A stretch of DNA of 64,000 nt from the NCBI GenBank assembly GCA_948567375.1, contig OX419755.1:4903001-4967000 (forward strand), written 5' to 3'. Positions within the stretch are counted from its first letter, which is position 1, and every line of letters begins with the position of its first letter. Shown here piece after piece: positions 31,384 through 43,759 of the stretch. The notes under the pieces are model-generated. The model did not search any database. It saw nothing but the letters and a program-made list of their open reading frames with translations, and was not told the origin of the DNA. The DNA is from Lunularia cruciata. Its lineage: Eukaryota; Streptophyta; Marchantiopsida; Lunulariales; Lunulariaceae. The position numbers and the translations under genes were made by a program.

Positions 31384-33560
31384 ATGGTTCAAAAACCCAT
31401 GAGGAAGGCCACTAAAGCCATCCTTCAAAGCCCAATAGTGAATGCTTGGATGGTGTACTATTTGAGATAGTTGATTGAGAGCAAGCATATGGGTTTCTTG
31501 CTCTAGGATTGGGATTGAATAGATTTTGAAATCATCCATGAGCCAAAAGGAGAAAAATAGTGAGGTCCTAAGAGGGAACCTTATGGGTTGGTAAGAGCAG
31601 AATTTATGACATTATGTCAAAATAAATGCCAACCAAGAGCAATAATGATCAACATGAAGTTCTATGACCGTGAGCTGACCCATGAGATCAAGCACACCTT
31701 TGGGGAACCTTACAACCACAAAAAGGGTTGGCAAGTTCTCACCTATAAGGACAAAACTCAACAAGAAATTGTAGAAGTGGATATGAATTTTTTCCATCAC
31801 AAATGGACAACTTACTTAACTAATACCCAAGTAGTCTTCTTCCACAAGATGTACAAGTGCAAACTTATGAATTGGGCTCACATGTTCTACTTATAGGCCC
31901 CAACAACCTTGATTGAGACTTCTTGGAGGAACAAGGAGCTACTTACATAGCCCCATTTGTGATCCATTTCTACATGGGTCTCAATTTGTTGAATGAGGAA
32001 GAGCGCAAGAGATTTCTAAGTCACTACCTTGCTGCAAATTACTTTGCTTCCCAACTCAAGGGGAAGTTGCTGATCAAAAACTATTGGGAGGTAGACAGAG
32101 TTTTTACCAAGATAGGAAAGTTTGTGCATATGGACAAAGAGATGGTGATTAATAAGACCAAGAAGAAACAACCACCACCAAGCCAAGCTGCCAAATCAAC
32201 CAAGAAGCGGGTGAAGAAGATCCCTTTGGTCATCAAAGTGACCTCCAACACCAAAGAAGAAGAATTTGGCTTGGAGGAGGAGACTGAGGAAGAGGAAGAA
32301 GGTTCCTTCACTCTATAGTTCAAGGAGGAGGACCACAAAGAAGAAGAAAAGTTTTAGGATACCCGATCTATATTCAAACTTCTAGTAACAAAAGAGGCAG
32401 AAGAAGCGGAAGATGGAGGTCAAGAAGTAGATGAAGTGCAAAAGGAGGTAACCTCACTCCTCAACTCCCATCTTTGGAAAATGAGGATAGGTACTTGGGG
32501 GAAGGAGGGAAACTTCAGCCCAAGTTGAAGATGTCATTTTGTCCAAAGATAAGGACAAAGCCAAACATGAAGAAGAGGTAGATATCAAGGTAGAGGAGAC
32601 TCTAGTACATAACATAGAAGAAGCTGAATTCCTTGCCTCACAAAAGAAGGAGGAAAAACTGAGTTGAACCACCATAAGTTGAGTTTTGGAGTAGGTTCAC
32701 TTCATTTTCCATTATGTGGTGGTGGTTTTGTAGTGGATGGAACTCTTACTACCACAATACCAGTAGGAGTGTCAAGAAATTGTAGATTAATACCTTGTCT
32801 GAAGGATGCACAAGGAAATTTACATGAGGAGGGCCCTGGAAACCAAGTTCTAGAAGGGGGTCACTCAGAGCTGAGATTATTACAAGGAGGAAGTGAAGAA
32901 GGTGAACTCCTTGGTGCAAGAGTTGTTTGAATAAAAGAAGCAGATGACCTCTCTTGCCTATGCTCACCAAAGTCAACAGAAGGAATTGGAAATAATACAA
33001 CTAAAGTTGCAATAGTTGAGGACAGAGAAGAAGGAGAAGGAGCTCAACTATGAGGATCAGCTCCAAGCTCAAGATGAGGAGGTACAGAGCCTATGCCTAG
33101 AGTTGAATAGAAGTTAGGAATGTAACTTTGGATCTTTAGATGCTTGAGTATCAAAAGGAGGTGGCAACCTAATTGGACATCCAAGTGAAGGAGATAGCAG
33201 CAGCAATTGAGAAGGAAGCCAAAAAAGAGCATAGCACAAGAATTTGGATGATGACTTTTGGGCAAAGTGGCTATAGATAGAGATGAAGAAGAAGGAAGAA
33301 CTACAACAAGTAGAAGAAGTCCATGCTCAGTTTGTGGAGATGCTCCAAGAAGAAGCCAAAGGGAGAGCTATGAATTGCAAGGTCCATGAACTAAGGTGTC
33401 AAGTACAGGAGCTGAAAGGAAGAACCTACAAGAAAGAGAAGATGGACCAGCTTGCTCTTTGGTGCAAGGCCATGCCAACCAAAAGTTCAGCAAAGTGAAA
33501 AACTCTTACTTGTTGAAGATTGATAACTACCAAGCAAAGTGTGGAGCTAAAGGTAGTCAA
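31384..33560 (+). pseudogene. Coiled-coil gag-like internal region of the LTR2-type element, copy 3
   Basis: Open pieces at 31384-31470, 31588-31896, 31923-32318 and 33283-33498 follow one another on the plus strand, separated by single stops or shifts. The N-terminal part is globular-looking (MVQKPMRKATKAILQSP; ITHTFGEPYNHKKGW-like region; NEEERKRFLSHYLAANYFASQ). Then come a Lys-rich patch (KTKKKQPPP), a run of acidic residues (EEETEEEEEG), and a long Glu/Lys/Gln coiled coil. It starts about 340 bp after LTR2. No protease, RT or zinc knuckle is seen, so it looks like a large non-autonomous element carrying only a gag-like gene. Family not recognised. Confidence 0.5.
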
Positions 33561-34610
33561 AGCACTTAAAGTAACCATAGTGTTAGATTAATGTACATTC
33601 TTTCATCTTTTCCAAAAATTGTATGTAGGCTCCATTAGTTTCTTGCAAGAACTCCCATCCCATCTTCTTAGATGTGGAAGTTCTCTGTAAATTATAATTT
33701 AGGAACTAGACCAAAGGCTTTGGCCTAGTAGAATCTTTTGGGCAAAGGTTTCAAGAAACCAAAGAAAAATTTGGTGTAGTAACTAAGGAAGAACATCCAT
33801 TACTCATAGTGCATACTTAGGGGAAGAATAACAACTTTCCTCACACTTGGCAAAGTCTAATTAGGCAATTATAATAGGATAACATAGAAATTAAGACACC
33901 TATTGGTGGTGGTAGAGAAGTGAGGTTTGGCAAGGAACCCACTTAGCCATCCAAGACCCTTCAAGGTGAAGTGGAGTAGCAACAGGAAACCATATATAAG
34001 GCTTCAGCCCAATAATGAACAATTCCACTTGTCCATACAACTTTTCATCATTCCAAAGCCTAGTCTGATCAGATTGTATTCACCTAATATCCGGCTTCAA
34101 ATCCCCCTGCCAATGTAGAGATGTGAATCTTGCTGAAGGATTGAAGTTGTAGAATCTAGGTGGAATGGTTGGCAATTGGAGTCTTGAGTGTGGAAAGTGG
34201 TCTAATGATGGATTTGATCAGCCCTAAGTGCCATTAGTAACATGGAATCTAAACTTAGGGACATTTTCTTGCCAATTAAGCTCCTTTGGTGGTGTGCCTC
34301 TAGGGAAGGGTAGAACATGCTGTCAAGGTTGGTGGCTTTGGGGCAAAGTGAACTTAAGGGAAAAGTGTACCTTCATTAGTTACAATTTGAGAGTGGTTAA
34401 GGGGATTTTCAATTTTCTATAGAGCACTTTGGTGGGTTCTTCTACACTCATATTAGGAATGTTTTTTGCCCAATAGGTTGAAAAACAAAACAAAAAAATG
34501 AGCTACAACTTGTGACACATTTCCTTTGTTTCTAGCCATTTCCAATTTGTATCCTTGTGTGATTGATTTGGTCTTACCATTTTATATTGGTATGTTGAAA
34601 TTGGGTTTTT
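33561..34610. other. Repeat-derived sequence, no gene seen
   Basis: Continues the low-complexity, purine-rich character of the preceding internal region. Frames at 33927-34118 and 34228-34422 show no known motif. Confidence 0.35.
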
Positions 34611-34614
34611 ATAA

Positions 34615-35090
34615 TTAGAATAGAAGATTTTGCTATTTATCATTAATCTAGAAGGTAACCATACAAGAGGACAAGAAGATGACACAAGAAAAACACCTTG
34701 ATCTTGATGACCTTGAAAAGCACCCACAAATCACAAGGACAACAATCCTCATGGTTATGATTCTTATGATTGTGGTTTTTGTGATCATATGATCAGATAT
34801 CTCTGTGGTGATGACCATAGGACTAACATTTGTGAACAAAGAATTCTAGAATGTTACCGTCAGCTTAGTGAAAGATGATCAGCCTAGAACATCACCAAAA
34901 TTGAAGACCTTTGACCCAAGACACCTTGGTACTTGACAAGGCTAATTTATTTATGGTTATGTGTCAAAATCAAGCAAGCTTTGCTTTCAATAGAAGTGTA
35001 TGTTCATGAGCTTGCTTTGCAACCAAAATTGTAATGTTTGGAGGCCCATAGCTAAAGTTACAACCATACAAAGTTATGACTATATGACCA
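34615..35090. repeat. Dispersed repeat D1, second copy
   Basis: Matches 26430-26660 in the same orientation (see there). The similarity continues more loosely to about 35060 (TTTGGAGGCCCATAGC here; TTTGGGGGCCCAAAGC at 26817). Confidence 0.6.
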
Positions 35091-35094
35091 TAAA

Positions 35095-35510
35095 AACTTC
35101 ATACAAAGATCAAGTTCCTTGTATACCTCATCTCATTCCTCATAACTCATACTTCCTACTTCATACCTTCTACTTTGTATCCCATATTTTGTCTCATACC
35201 TCATATTGTGTATCTCATACCTCATACCTTGTACTTCATATCTCATATTTCATCTTGTACTTCAAACCTTGTACTTTGTACCTCACCTTGTAATTTTTAT
35301 CTCATAGTTCATCGCATACCATACCTTGTATCTCATACTTTTCCTTCTACTTCACCTTGTATATCATATCTTGTACCTCATATATCATATATTGTACCTT
35401 GTACCTCATACCTTGTACTCTCATATCTCATTATCTTGTACTTTGTATCTCATACCCCATCATATATCATACCTCATCTCTACCTTGTACTCAACCTTTG
35501 TTCTATTTGG
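35095..35510. repeat. Degenerate tandem tract of CTCATACCTTGTACTT-type units
   Basis: About 400 bp built from CTCATA, CTTGTA and CTTCATA words in irregular order, nearly free of G except in TTGTA. It follows directly on the D1 repeat. The reading frames through it (for example a 133-codon plus-strand frame) are by-products of the repeat and not genes. Confidence 0.85.
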
Positions 35511-37190
35511 CTAGTATTGCTTCTTGCACTTTATGTTCACGGGGATGCTCATGGCCTTACTAAATCCAAGTTCTAAGAGACATATACTAGCTTCACACAA
35601 GAAGTTGTTGGTTACAAGAAAGAGCTAGTAGAGCTCATTCAAATCTACAAAGGTACGGGTAGTTTGTCATAGTCACCACCATATTATCTTGCAAATGAAT
35701 GACAACCCAACTATGTCATACAAACCAAGCCACATCAAATTTTGTAAAGAGCAACTTAGATACATCTTGTAGTTTTTTTGCATCTTAGAATCATAGCCAA
35801 GACACTTCATGCTTGTCAATAGTTCATGGACCTTAGTGTAAGTACAAAATCCAAGTGGACCGTATATGACAAAGGAAGCTTCCTTTGTTATATAGGTTTC
35901 TTTAATCATGAGGAATCTAGGCATAAACATGTAAGCACTATAGTGAAGGAATCATTCATGTCAAACTAGAAGATGCACCCCTAGGTGCTCTACGTAGGTC
36001 AGGAATGATATCATAATGGACTTTACAAGCCTAGGTTTTGTTAAGTATCACAATTGAGAGATTAAGTAGCATGTGCCATTCTAATGTCCTATAAAGTAAT
36101 GCCTTCTCATAAGGATTGAATATTATGTTACAATAGATGTTAGAGAGATAGGAGTAGGAACTCTAACTCCAATTTAGCCTCCATGTTTTATTGTAAGACT
36201 CCTTGAGCACAGCTAATCTTGTACGACCCAAAGTCCATAAAAGTAGTGGGAAGGTAGATCATGGCACTGTCATAATGATAGTAGGTAGGAATTTGGTCAG
36301 GCTAATTGGAGGATAAGGAAATTCTAAGGTGAAGTAACCCTTGTTACAAATGATCCATCATCTTTAGGAGTCCCTTTGACTATATTTGTAGTGAAAGTGA
36401 TATGTGGTTGATTATATTTCCATAGTATGCCACTAGGGATGACACTACCATATTTTAGGAATGAATTCACCCAAAAGCTAAATGTGAACAAATAGATTGT
36501 CATCATTGTGACACTTTTACCTCATTTTTAGTCATATCCAACTTGTATCCTTATGGGATCAACCAATTCTTACCACAATATTACAAATTTGAATGACACC
36601 ATGTAGTTACAACAACATAATAGCTAGGCGCTCATAAAATGAAGGCAATGAATGCAATTACAACATTGATTTATACTCTTCTACTAGTTAACTTCTACTC
36701 TTATCAACTTATAAATAATTTTGTTGAATGCATTGAGATGTTGCATCATACTTTTTCACTCTTTCATCTTCAATATATAGTTCTACTTCAAGTACATTCC
36801 ACTTGCCAAGGATTATCTCATGTGTAAACTCAACAGTTTTGCCCATAGCTTGAGTATCAAGTCCTTGTTCCTAAATTTTTATAGCACTTTATCAATACAA
36901 CATAATCCATTTTTACGAATAGTACTCAAACCAATGTCCTCTCACTCAATCCCACTCTTTCTAATCCAATTTTGTGCCCAAAATTCTATGCAATCCATGT
37001 TATACAAGTACGTTCTTCAATTACCATAGCTGAAAGTTGTTTTCAAATTAAACTTCTTTATTGTGAATTTTTCATGTACAACTCTCCTTGTCATTGTGAA
37101 ATCTTTAGACCTTTCTTTTGATATTATTTTTTGAAAGCTTACCTTGAGATATGCATCCATGATCTAGGGCAAAAACACCTATAAAGAATG
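35511..37190. other. Decayed repeat sequence, no gene seen
   Basis: AT-rich, short frames only (the largest 85 codons at 35673-35930, minus). No retroelement motif could be confirmed. Confidence 0.35.
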
Positions 37191-37194
37191 CACC

Positions 37195-37330
37195 ATGATA
37201 AATTGGTTCACTTCTTGTCTTGGAAGTTACTTCCATGGATGAAAAACTCTAGTTGTTTATTGTATATTGCACGTATTATGCAATTTTTTATATTGCTCTA
37301 AGTTATTATAACCCGAGAATGCATAGTTGA
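37195..37330 (-). mobile_element. Copia-type LTR remnant, second copy
   Basis: TTCACTTCTTGTCTTGGAAGT.ACTTCCATGG and TATTGCTCTAAGTTAT parallel 23066-23175. No pol relic is adjacent, so this could be a solo LTR fragment. Confidence 0.5.
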
Positions 37331-38815
37331 ATCCCTTATAGGTATTGAAGGTGAAAATTCCATGTTCAAAGTGGAAAATGTCATCTACAAGACTCTTAAA
37401 AATTAAGGTGTGGGAGAAAGGTATATTGTAGGATCCAATACACTGGATGTGCGAGAAGAGTCACATGCAAGAAGAGTCATGTGTAGGTTGACTAATATGA
37501 AGTGCAGGATGAATCCTCTACATGGTGTACATTGGTGTAGGATGAATCCTCTATGAGATAGTATAATTGAAAAGTAGTTAGGTAGACAATTAAGACAAAG
37601 GTAGTACTCTAACTATCTCAAAATTGAAATCTAGTAGAGATAATGAATGGTTAGGAGCCAATTTGCATTCATTGCAATGGCATGAGAAGGACGCAATGGC
37701 CATAGTAGAAGTGGTGTTATGGAATAAAAAAATGTTTTTATGGTTTGGTTGCTTAGTATATAAGTAGGCTTATGCCACTAATTGGGGTTTCTTCCTCCTT
37801 ACTTTATAGTTCACCATTTGTCATGAATTCTCCATATTTGACTTCCTTGCAAATCTGAGAGTGAGAGATTGGGATTCCTATTCTATTCTTTGAAGAGAGC
37901 CCTATTTGATTGAGTAAATTTATAGTAAGGAATTTGAGGAGCTCATGGAATCATTGGGTCCATTAATTGAAGCTGTTGCTACTTGTGGTTGTAAGAGCTA
38001 CTCTATATGACTTCCTATGGGATGAATTAAGCAATTATTATAAAGAAAGTCTACTTTATCTACTTTGATGATTGAATGTTCAGTCTAATCTTAACTCATG
38101 TATAACTCTAAAATGTATAACTCTAAAAAGAGTTTTCTAACCCCTAACAATAATTCTAGTATGGCCATGGTCCCCTTCTTGCACCATTGCCATTAATGTC
38201 AACTCCCTCCTAATCCTTCATTTTCTATACTAGATTACAACTTTGACAGAGTCAAAATGCCACCTTAGCCTCAATTGCTTACTTATCTACTTTTCTATTG
38301 AAATTTCCCATAGAGGATTGAATCCCACACTTGAACTTGGTCGGCACATGAACGACTCTTCTTGCACATCCCGCAATTTAGAATCCTACAATAGCTCATT
38401 CTCCCATTTGTCCTACTATTTGATGTTCTCATAGTATATCTTTTATCTTGCACTTCAGTTCTGTACAATCCATTAGATGAAATTTCTTGCCCTAAAACAT
38501 GGTCCTAGCAATAATAATCAAGATCTAGGGATGGAGACCTTGATAGGGACCTCTTTGCTTGGATAGAGGAACATTGGTGGAAAGTCTTGGGGCCCATAAA
38601 TTCTCCCTTAGATGCCATGATCTTTGATAGCCCTTGGACCTTAGATTCTCCCTATATTAGGTCATGGCATATAATTAAAGGTGATTTTTAAGGACGGAAA
38701 GACAACAATGGTTGGTTTGTCCTTTGAATTAAAGATCATGCCTAGAGGATCCTAGAAGAATCAATGCTAAAGTTGTTTCAAGCAACACAAGCAACTTACT
38801 TGAAAAAAAACAAAG
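37331..38815. other. Repeat-derived sequence, no gene seen
   Basis: Contains small direct repeats at 37440-37565: AGAAGAGTCA occurs twice, and GTAGGATGAATCCTCTA- type words twice about 40 bp apart. No domain recognised. Confidence 0.35.
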
Positions 38816-38819
38816 CAAT

Positions 38820-39649
38820 CTTATTTGAGTACTTGTACAAAGGAAGGATGTAAATTGGGTAGCAATGTTCTAGGTGCGAGCATGTGAGCTTGCTGGAAAC
38901 ATGAATGAAGAAGGCACAATGATTTATGTATCTCCCCTTGTTGTTAATTTTTGCTTGAGAATGGATCTTTTAACCCAAACCAAGAAGGAGACATACCCAA
39001 ATCACTTCTTCCCCATAGGACATCTTGAGGAGCCATGCAAATGAGCAATGATGATGAGAAAATATGTAGAGACGGATGCAAAATTTGCCCACACAATGAA
39101 GTATGCCATTGTGAAGGAAGCCTACAACATGCTAGGCTTTGAGAAGAAGAGGCAACAAGAATAGGCAATTGAGCCCTTGATAAGGGAGGAAGAGACTTGT
39201 TATATCTTCTATGCCAAAGATGATGGCCAAGAAAAAGGATGAGGAGGACCCTTGTGGAGGATGAGGCAGAGTTGGACCACAACCAAAACATACACCCACC
39301 ATTAGTGAGTAGCTATTCAAACAATTCTTCATCTCATTGGACCAGGAGGTGGCCAAGGACCAAGGTGGAGAAGTACAATTGACCTTGGCCCAAACTCCTC
39401 CAAGTACAAAGGATGATCTTTTGGTAGAAGGATAAATGTGTGCTTAGGAAGATATGATAGAGAAGCTAGGCCTTCAAGCCTTAAGAAGAATTTTGTAGAT
39501 AGCCTAGGGATAATTAGATATCCCTTGTTTCCACTTGTAAGATAACTAGAGCTACAAGAGGAAGGAGTACTCAAGGAGGAAGAAATGCTCAAAGTTGAAA
39601 AGTGGCAAACAATCTAAGCTCCTGCTAGGTTGAAGGAGAAATTCAAGGC
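38820..39649 (+). pseudogene. Coiled-coil gag-like region, copy 4, part 1
   Basis: Plus-strand reading MNEEGTMIYVSPLVVNFCLRMDLL matches in layout the region LEEQGATYIAPFVIHFYMGLNLL of the copy at 31923, followed by a similar helical segment (KYAIVKEAYNMLGFEKK). It is interrupted at 39650 by an inverted LTR2 copy and continues at 40352 and 41202, so the element is older than both insertions. Confidence 0.45.
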
Positions 39650-40351
39650 TATGAGTTGGCTTGTCTCTCACTCATGATGAACCTCTAATGGCTATTAAGG
39701 TAGCACACCATGGACTAAGAAGGCAAAGATACCAAACTCAATCACACTCCTTTAGGGCTAAAACTCCAAGGCACCTCCAAGACTCAAGCTATTTGTCACT
39801 AGAGAATTCAATAAGAGAGAGAGATAGTTGTAGATGAAAGTATGTTCTATACCTCCTCACTCCTAGCTTATATACTTGTGAAATAGTTATACACCAAAAT
39901 TAGTAATTACCAAAGTAACTCAAGTGATTAGGCTAAATATCAACTCTAAAGTCTAAAGGAATATCCATACACATGAGAATAATCCCATGATTAGATAGTC
40001 TTATCTTGACCCAACAACTAGTCAAAGATTTCTTGACATGGTCTATCCTTGGACTATAGAAAAATCTACACAACCAAAAGGCTTGTGAGCCCAAGAGTTC
40101 TCAACTCTTTCCTCAAAGCCAAATACCTAAGAATAATACAAAGTCAATATACACTAGAATCCAAGATATTGATGCTCACTCTTTCTACTTTCCCTAAAGT
40201 AGAGTCATTTCCATCTTGGCTAGAAGTAACTCTAGCTAATCATGGCTAATGTAAAAGCTTAGCTAAACTCCATAGAGATAATTTCTTTCACCTACTTGAA
40301 ATACAAAACTTAATATCCCCATAGAGCATACATAAAACAATTAGTATTACA
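39650..40351 (-). mobile_element. Inverted LTR2 copy, probably a solo LTR
   Basis: Reverse complement of LTR2: its 5' end reads TGTAATAC at 40351 and its 3' end corresponds to TATGAGTTGG at 39650. No LTR2 internal region is attached, and gag-like sequence in the opposite orientation flanks both sides. A target duplication could not be confirmed (AAGGC and AGCCA at the two edges). Confidence 0.75.
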
Positions 40352-40696
40352 AGCCAAAGGTGTTATTTAGCTAAAAGAAGGACTTCAAGCCAAAGGATGT
40401 TGTTAGGATCAAAGATCATCCAAAATTGAAGTCCCCACAACAACAAGAGGGAAATGCAAGGAAGAAGATCCCACCCTCTTTGTTAATATCAAGAAGGAGG
40501 AGAGTAGAAATTTGGCATCATTTAGAGTAGTGAAAATGGCTAGCATGAGCAAGAGGGAACCCTTGCCAATCATCATGGTGCCACTCTCCAAATTGGTTGT
40601 GCACACAATAAGCCTAATGTTGGAATTGATGGAGTAGCTTCTTCTCATGTACAAGGAAGGTTATTGAATTACATTACCTTCCTAAGCCACCTCCAT
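40352..40696 (+). pseudogene. Coiled-coil gag-like region, copy 4, part 2
   Basis: Lys/Arg-rich plus-strand frames between the two LTR insertions (for example QEGNARKKIPPSLL). Its end CCTCCAT joins the sequence after the solo LTR at 41202 once one copy of TCCAT is taken away, so this was contiguous with 41202-41990. Confidence 0.4.
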
Positions 40697-41201
40697 TGTA
40701 ACAATATGGAGCTTACTAATGAATTAATCAAAATTAACAAAGTAGCAAGTAAACCAAATTAGCTAAGAATATTCTAGAAGCATCTAAGAAGCTACTTAGC
40801 ACCTTTCAAGTGTTGCATAATATTCATGCCAAGGAGGAAGCTTCTTGGGAATCTCCCTAGCTAGCTTAGCTTGCACATCAAGTAGGTGGCTTCTAAAAGT
40901 AAGCTTCTTGGCTAGCCTAGCTTGCATGGCAAGTAAACAACTTCTAGAAGGAAACTTCATACTTGAAAATTTTCCTATGGCTTCTTGAGAAGTTTCTTGG
41001 TTAACTTGGTTTGCACTCCAAGCAAGCAATTTTTAGGAAGCTTCTTGAAAAGCTTCTCAAGAGCTTTGTATATTTCCTATAAATACCAAAACCTAAGCTC
41101 ATGTTAGGCATTTGGAGTTTTTCTCATTCAAGTGTTCCTCTATGATCTTCCACTCCGGTCTTTCATTCTCCTATTTCCCTCCTTGGTCTTAGTCTTTTAC
41201 A
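40697..41201 (+). mobile_element. Solo LTR1 with 5-bp target-site duplication
   Basis: TGTAAC..TTACA, 505 bp, homologous along its length to the LTR at 3123-3650. It is flanked by TCCAT on both sides (40692-40696 and 41202-41206), a perfect 5-bp target-site duplication. TATAAATA is conserved near 41078. A solo LTR forms when the two LTRs of an inserted element recombine and the internal part is lost. Confidence 0.88.
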
Positions 41202-41990
41202 TCCATGGTGAAAGGGGTATAGGAGAGGATGAAAGCATGGGCTAAATTGGTGGAAGTTTGTGTCCAACACTTGGAGATGGAGAAACTAAGTAACAACTTG
41301 GTGCAAGAGGCAGCCAAGGTCAAGGAGAAAGGAGAAAACCTGGAGGAGGTGCAAGAGGAGAGAATTCATAAAGTAGAAGAAGTGTGCCACCAAACCCTGC
41401 TTGAGGATCAGGTAAAAGCTCAAGCTAAAGAAATTGATGCATTGAAAGAAGTGGAGAAAGCAAAGGTGGTCCTTGTTGCAACAAAAGTGAGATATTAGCC
41501 AGAGCTACAAGTGGAAATGTACAAGTCAAGAAGCTCACCAGGAAAATTAAAGAGAAGGAAGATGAGCATGAGCAAGATTGATTGGCTAATTGGGAGGAAA
41601 TCTTGGCAAAGTTGCATTGTATTTGAATGTAGCTCAACTTGGAGAATACCACAATCCATGCAACGATGGAGATGGGATGGGATCAGCTAGTAATTCCAAA
41701 GGAGACAGTGGATTCCTCCTTAGAGAAGCTAACATGTTGGGATTTGAGGTCTCAGGTCCATGCTTTGATGTCAGAGGTTTACACCAATGACTACCTACAA
41801 TAGTTGTCCAACATACTTCATGAACATACCTCTAAGAAATTCAAGGATTCCTTGAAGGTGCTACTTGACATGGTCACTGAATATCAAGACATGATCAACT
41901 TGCTGATTGAGGTTTGTTAGGGCAAGGAAGTTCCTCACCACAAGTTTAAGAAGAAGGGAACTCTAGCCAAAAGGTAAAAGATAGGAAAAT
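41202..41990 (+). pseudogene. Coiled-coil gag-like region, copy 4, part 3
   Basis: 41229-41498 encodes 89 residues of heptad-like coiled coil (QEAAKVKEKGENLEEVQEE, DQVKAQAKEIDALKEVEKA), similar in style to 33283-33498. Beyond the stop at 41496-41498, further Lys/Glu-rich frames continue to about 41990. Confidence 0.5.
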
Positions 41991-42834
41991 GTTAAGTGTA
42001 GAACATACCTTTGGCCTTGATGAGGTCTTTGTCCTGAAATAACTTTGGCTTGAAATCTTTTGTAGACTTAGGAACTGTGTAACCAAAGATTGTAGGACTG
42101 TAACTAACATTGGAGTAAATGATAAAGCAAGTAGCTGGGTTGGCAGCAGCTGTACAATCATCTCTTAATTGCACATTAGGGATAAGATAAGTTGGTGGAT
42201 TAGCATTGAGTGATGTAGATATAATTTAGGAGATTACTAGCATTCCTTAGCCATTTATTATCTTCATAAAGAAGTATGAAAATTTATATATGGGTTGCAA
42301 CCCATAGAAAGTGTGCTCTCTTCTTTCATAATCAAAGTATTGAGCTCAAGAATTTCTCTAGATTTTTTGCTGAATTCCTTGCACTTAAATCTTTGATTGT
42401 ATGCTTGTTCAAGTAGAGGTGAGGAATCTTGCAATAGGAGTGTTTCTTTGAGTACCTGCTTGCAAAATTTGCATTGTATCAAGGAAGTACCCTTGATATC
42501 ATGTGGGAATGAGTACTTGAGTACTTACTCAAGAAATTTGCACAAATCAAGGAAGTTACCCTTGACATTCCGAATGGGAAAGTCAATGTTGGGAAAGGTT
42601 CTAGGAACAATGGAGCATTGAAAGTACCATAAAGTTGAGAAGCCAAGTAGCTAGTCAATTTTGGATTTCATTGGGATTGCACCTTTGGAAGGGACGGACT
42701 TAGTCAATGATAGCGTAAGAGTGAGTGAACCTGAAAAGTGTCCTTCTTGTTGAAATACCCTTTGACAAGGGACTAATATTTGGGGTAAAGAGGCTCTTCA
42801 AGGGGAAGAGTCCTTTGGTGTGAAGTGAACCACC
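41991..42834. other. Repeat-derived sequence with a short tandem duplication
   Basis: No gene seen. Around 42445-42570 a unit of about 65 bp with GAGTAC(C/T)TGC.., AAATTTGCA and ATCAAGGAAGT(T)ACCCTTGA occurs twice in tandem. Confidence 0.4.
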
Positions 42835-43060
42835 CACTCAGGAGCCTATTAAATTAGATCTTTCATGAGAATGTTATTGATTTCCTTTTTCTGTAGGGTA
42901 TCACAAAGGTGTCTCTAACCTCTTCCGGGAGTGGCACAAAGTGAACCACCACCACCAAGAGCTTTTTAAATTAGATCTTTCATGAGAATAGTTATTGATT
43001 TCTGTTTTTGGTATGCATTACAGTTGGTGTCTCTCACCTCTTTTGGGAGTGGTTCCAGCA
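42835..43060. repeat. 106-bp tandem duplication
   Basis: Two units starting GTGAACCACC at 42835 and 42941. Both contain TTAAATTAGATCTTTCATGAGAAT, TTATTGATTTC and GGTGTCTCT.ACCTCTT..GGGAGTGG. Divergence is moderate, with a few indels. Confidence 0.85.
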
Positions 43061-43755
43061 TGATTGATTAAACAGGCAAAATAAATAACATAGAACATTG
43101 TGACAATTTAGCTTCACTTTTAGTCATTTCCAAAATGTATCCTTGTGTGAACTACTTGTTCTTTGGATTATATGATTAATATGTAGACATTGGGTTGTCC
43201 CGGTACTATACAAGATGAGAAGGATATAACTTTCACTTTCCCTATGATGTAATTTATTTTAGATTGAATATGTCCATTACTCTATAAAGAGCACTAGTTT
43301 GTACAATAGAAGAGCAATCACACTAGGTGATGGTTCTACTATAGACCATTTAACTTACTTAGCTATGTCTAAAACAATAGCATAAATTTCTCGTTCCGAT
43401 GACATATGGAGCTTAGTCGCATTTACATCTTAAATTTTGTCCTCGTTCGGCTTGATGGAGTCTTCATAACTTCTTATTATTTTATGTGTATTTTGTTAAC
43501 AATGTATAACTCAATATACTAAATGCACCTTCTTGTATAATTTCCAACTGTAGTAAAGCGAGCAAAGTCAGTTGCAAGAGCGATCGATTGACATAGAACT
43601 GTAGTAAACTGGGCATCCAAGTGGACCTAATTTGCGCCACTTTGCTGTAGGGGATCCAAGTGGATCCAGTGAACGTACTTGCATTTTCTGACTCGAGAGT
43701 GTTTCCGCTAGACAAACCTTATACTTACTTGCTGAGTGGAACTAAATGTAGCTAT
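43061..43755. other. Intergenic sequence, no gene seen
   Basis: A transition from repeat-derived DNA into the 5' flank of receptor locus B. Between 43555 and 43670 CTGTAGTAAA, AAGTGGACC/AAGTGGATCC words recur. No coding content recognised. Confidence 0.35.
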
Positions 43756-43759
43756 AGCT

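Noticed and set aside
35175-35576. 133-codon plus-strand open frame rich in Ser, Tyr, Leu and Cys
   Set aside because: It is a by-product of the CTCATA/CTTGTA simple-repeat tract; all three frames stay open there.
39645-40356. Target-site duplication around the inverted LTR2
   Set aside because: The edge sequences AAGGC and AGCCA do not match, and the ends are mutated.
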